Assembly: GCA_035266685.1 (NCBI GenBank)
Contig: DATFMX010000103.1
Span: 1 to 6,028, forward strand
DNA: 6,028 nucleotides
Direction of reading: 5' to 3'
Source of the DNA: VRUE01 sp035266685
GTDB taxonomy: Bacteria > Actinomycetota > Thermoleophilia > Solirubrobacterales > 70-9
Below, in pieces: positions 5,410 to 6,028 of this stretch (position 1 is its first letter; each line of letters starts with the position of its first letter). The notes beneath the pieces were generated by a model. The model was not told where the DNA came from, did no database searches, and worked only from the letters and a program-made list of their open reading frames with translations. The position numbers and the translations under genes were made by a program.

Positions 5410-5969
5410 TGAAGAGGATCGTGCTCATCCTGCTCGCCATCCCGGCGCTGCTCGCGCCTGCGGTCGGGCATGCCACGACGAAGACCTACACCGTGCTGCT
5501 GGCCGGCGGCGAAGAAGCCAACATGATCAGGGTCTGGCTAAGCCACGACGGCCGCAAGTACGTGATCGACTCGGTGGTCCAGCTCGAAGTCGGCGGCGAA
5601 GTCTGCGAACACCCCGCCGAAGATTCTTATCAGCTGGTCTGCGACGCGCCCTCGATCGCCGGCTTCGAAGTCAACGCGGGCGGCGGCGAAGACCGCGTCC
5701 ATGTCGCCGCTTCGGTCAAGGCGCCGGTGACGATGCGCGGCGGCGGCGGCGACGACACGCTGATCGGCGGCTCGGCGAGCGACAAGCTGATCGGCGGCAG
5801 GGGCAACGACCGGCTGATCGGCGGTCGTGGCGGCGACCAGCTCTACGGTGGGCCGGGAGATGATGTGCTGGTCGGCGGGCTCGGCAACGATCTGCTCAGC
5901 GGCGGCGGGGGAAGGGACAGGCTTCTAGCCGGTCCCGGGGCGAATCGGGTCCGCCGGCGTTCGCCCTAG
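5409..5969 (+). CDS. Secreted RTX-repeat (hemolysin-type calcium-binding) protein
   Basis: A 186-residue protein with a signal peptide (basic MKR, hydrophobic core about 4-18, likely cleavage after A22 in VGHA). A beta-like region follows with two cysteines, C66 and C78, that could form a disulfide outside the cell. From about 111 to 181 come eight nonapeptide units of the form GGxGxDxLx, for example GGGGDDTLI, GGRGNDRLI and GGPGDDVLV. These are known to bind calcium and fold into a parallel beta-roll. The last unit (AGPGANRV) is degenerate and the protein ends with a short basic tail, RRRSP. The start is GTG at 5409, sharing its G with the preceding stop; no strong Shine-Dalgarno is seen, so coupling is likely. 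A Sec-type signal, not a C-terminal type I signal, distinguishes it from classic RTX toxins. No enzymatic domain is visible; a cell-surface or structural role is a guess. Confidence 0.85.
   Translation: MKRIVLILLAIPALLAPAVGHATTKTYTVLLAGGEEANMIRVWLSHDGRKYVIDSVVQLEVGGEVCEHPAEDSYQLVCDAPSIAGFEVNAGGGEDRVHVAASVKAPVTMRGGGGDDTLIGGSASDKLIGGRGNDRLIGGRGGDQLYGGPGDDVLVGGLGNDLLSGGGGRDRLLAGPGANRVRRRSP
5739..5951 (+). repeat. 27-base-period coding tandem repeats (RTX nonapeptides)
   Basis: About eight diverged 27-base units encode the nonapeptides of the RTX gene, each starting with GGC-GG type codons. Units differ at many bases, so this is an old array held by protein function and not a recent DNA expansion. 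Confidence 0.8.
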
Positions 5970-6028
5970 GAGCCGCCCGCCGACGAAGAAGAGGGCGATG
6001 AGGAAGCCGACCAGGGAGAGGCCGGCGT
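5925..6028 (-). CDS. Partial membrane protein, C-terminus (enters from right edge)
   Basis: A minus-strand frame open from the window edge to TAG at 5927-5925, giving 33 residues. It begins AGLSLVGFLIALFFVGGRLL, a clear hydrophobic segment, followed by a short polar tail GRTPADPIRPGTG. Third codon positions are almost all G or C, as in real genes here, while the two other minus frames read as low-complexity Ser/Pro or Arg/Pro. It would overlap the 3' end of the RTX gene by about 45 bases in convergent orientation. The family is not recognisable from this fragment, and the start lies outside the window. Confidence 0.5.
   Translation of the reverse strand, partial: AGLSLVGFLIALFFVGGRLLGRTPADPIRPGTG

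Overview
The window looks like chromosomal DNA of a high-GC actinobacterium. The serine-pathway and downstream genes have sampled lines above 70% GC. The phosphoserine aminotransferase is of the mycobacterial/actinobacterial type. Several starts carry a TANNNT box 6-9 bases upstream and no Shine-Dalgarno, as in leaderless actinobacterial genes. A Thermoleophilia/Solirubrobacterales-like host would fit, but that is an inference and not proven here.

Left third (1-1139), accessory in character. At the left edge, on the minus strand, are the first 34 codons of a probable IS1595/ISXO2-family transposase, cut by the window. Divergent from it is a gene of clearly lower GC (about 50-55% in sampled lines). 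It encodes a 243-residue protein with two membrane segments, a regular coiled coil and an acidic tail, and I do not recognise it. This gene lies between two inverted copies of one repeat: a degenerate copy at 120-172 and a fuller copy inside a 156-base structured element at 984-1139. The structured element has 26-29-base inverted arms and inner hairpins, and it fills the gap between two convergent stop codons. Together these suggest a mobile or recombinogenic module with a cargo gene. This is the most interesting part of the window.

Middle and right (1140-5969), core metabolism. A single-domain cupin (minus) is divergent from a tight four-gene plus-strand series. serC overlaps serA by 4 bases. 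A VAT-1/quinone-oxidoreductase-like MDR dehydrogenase follows after 19 bases, and a secreted RTX-repeat protein overlaps the MDR stop by 1 base. SerA and SerC catalyse the first two steps of serine synthesis from 3-phosphoglycerate (dehydrogenation, then transamination). No serB is visible. The link between the last two genes and serine synthesis is positional only.

Right edge. A minus-strand reading frame with a hydrophobic segment enters from outside and ends inside the 3' end of the RTX gene. It is probably the C-terminus of a membrane protein.
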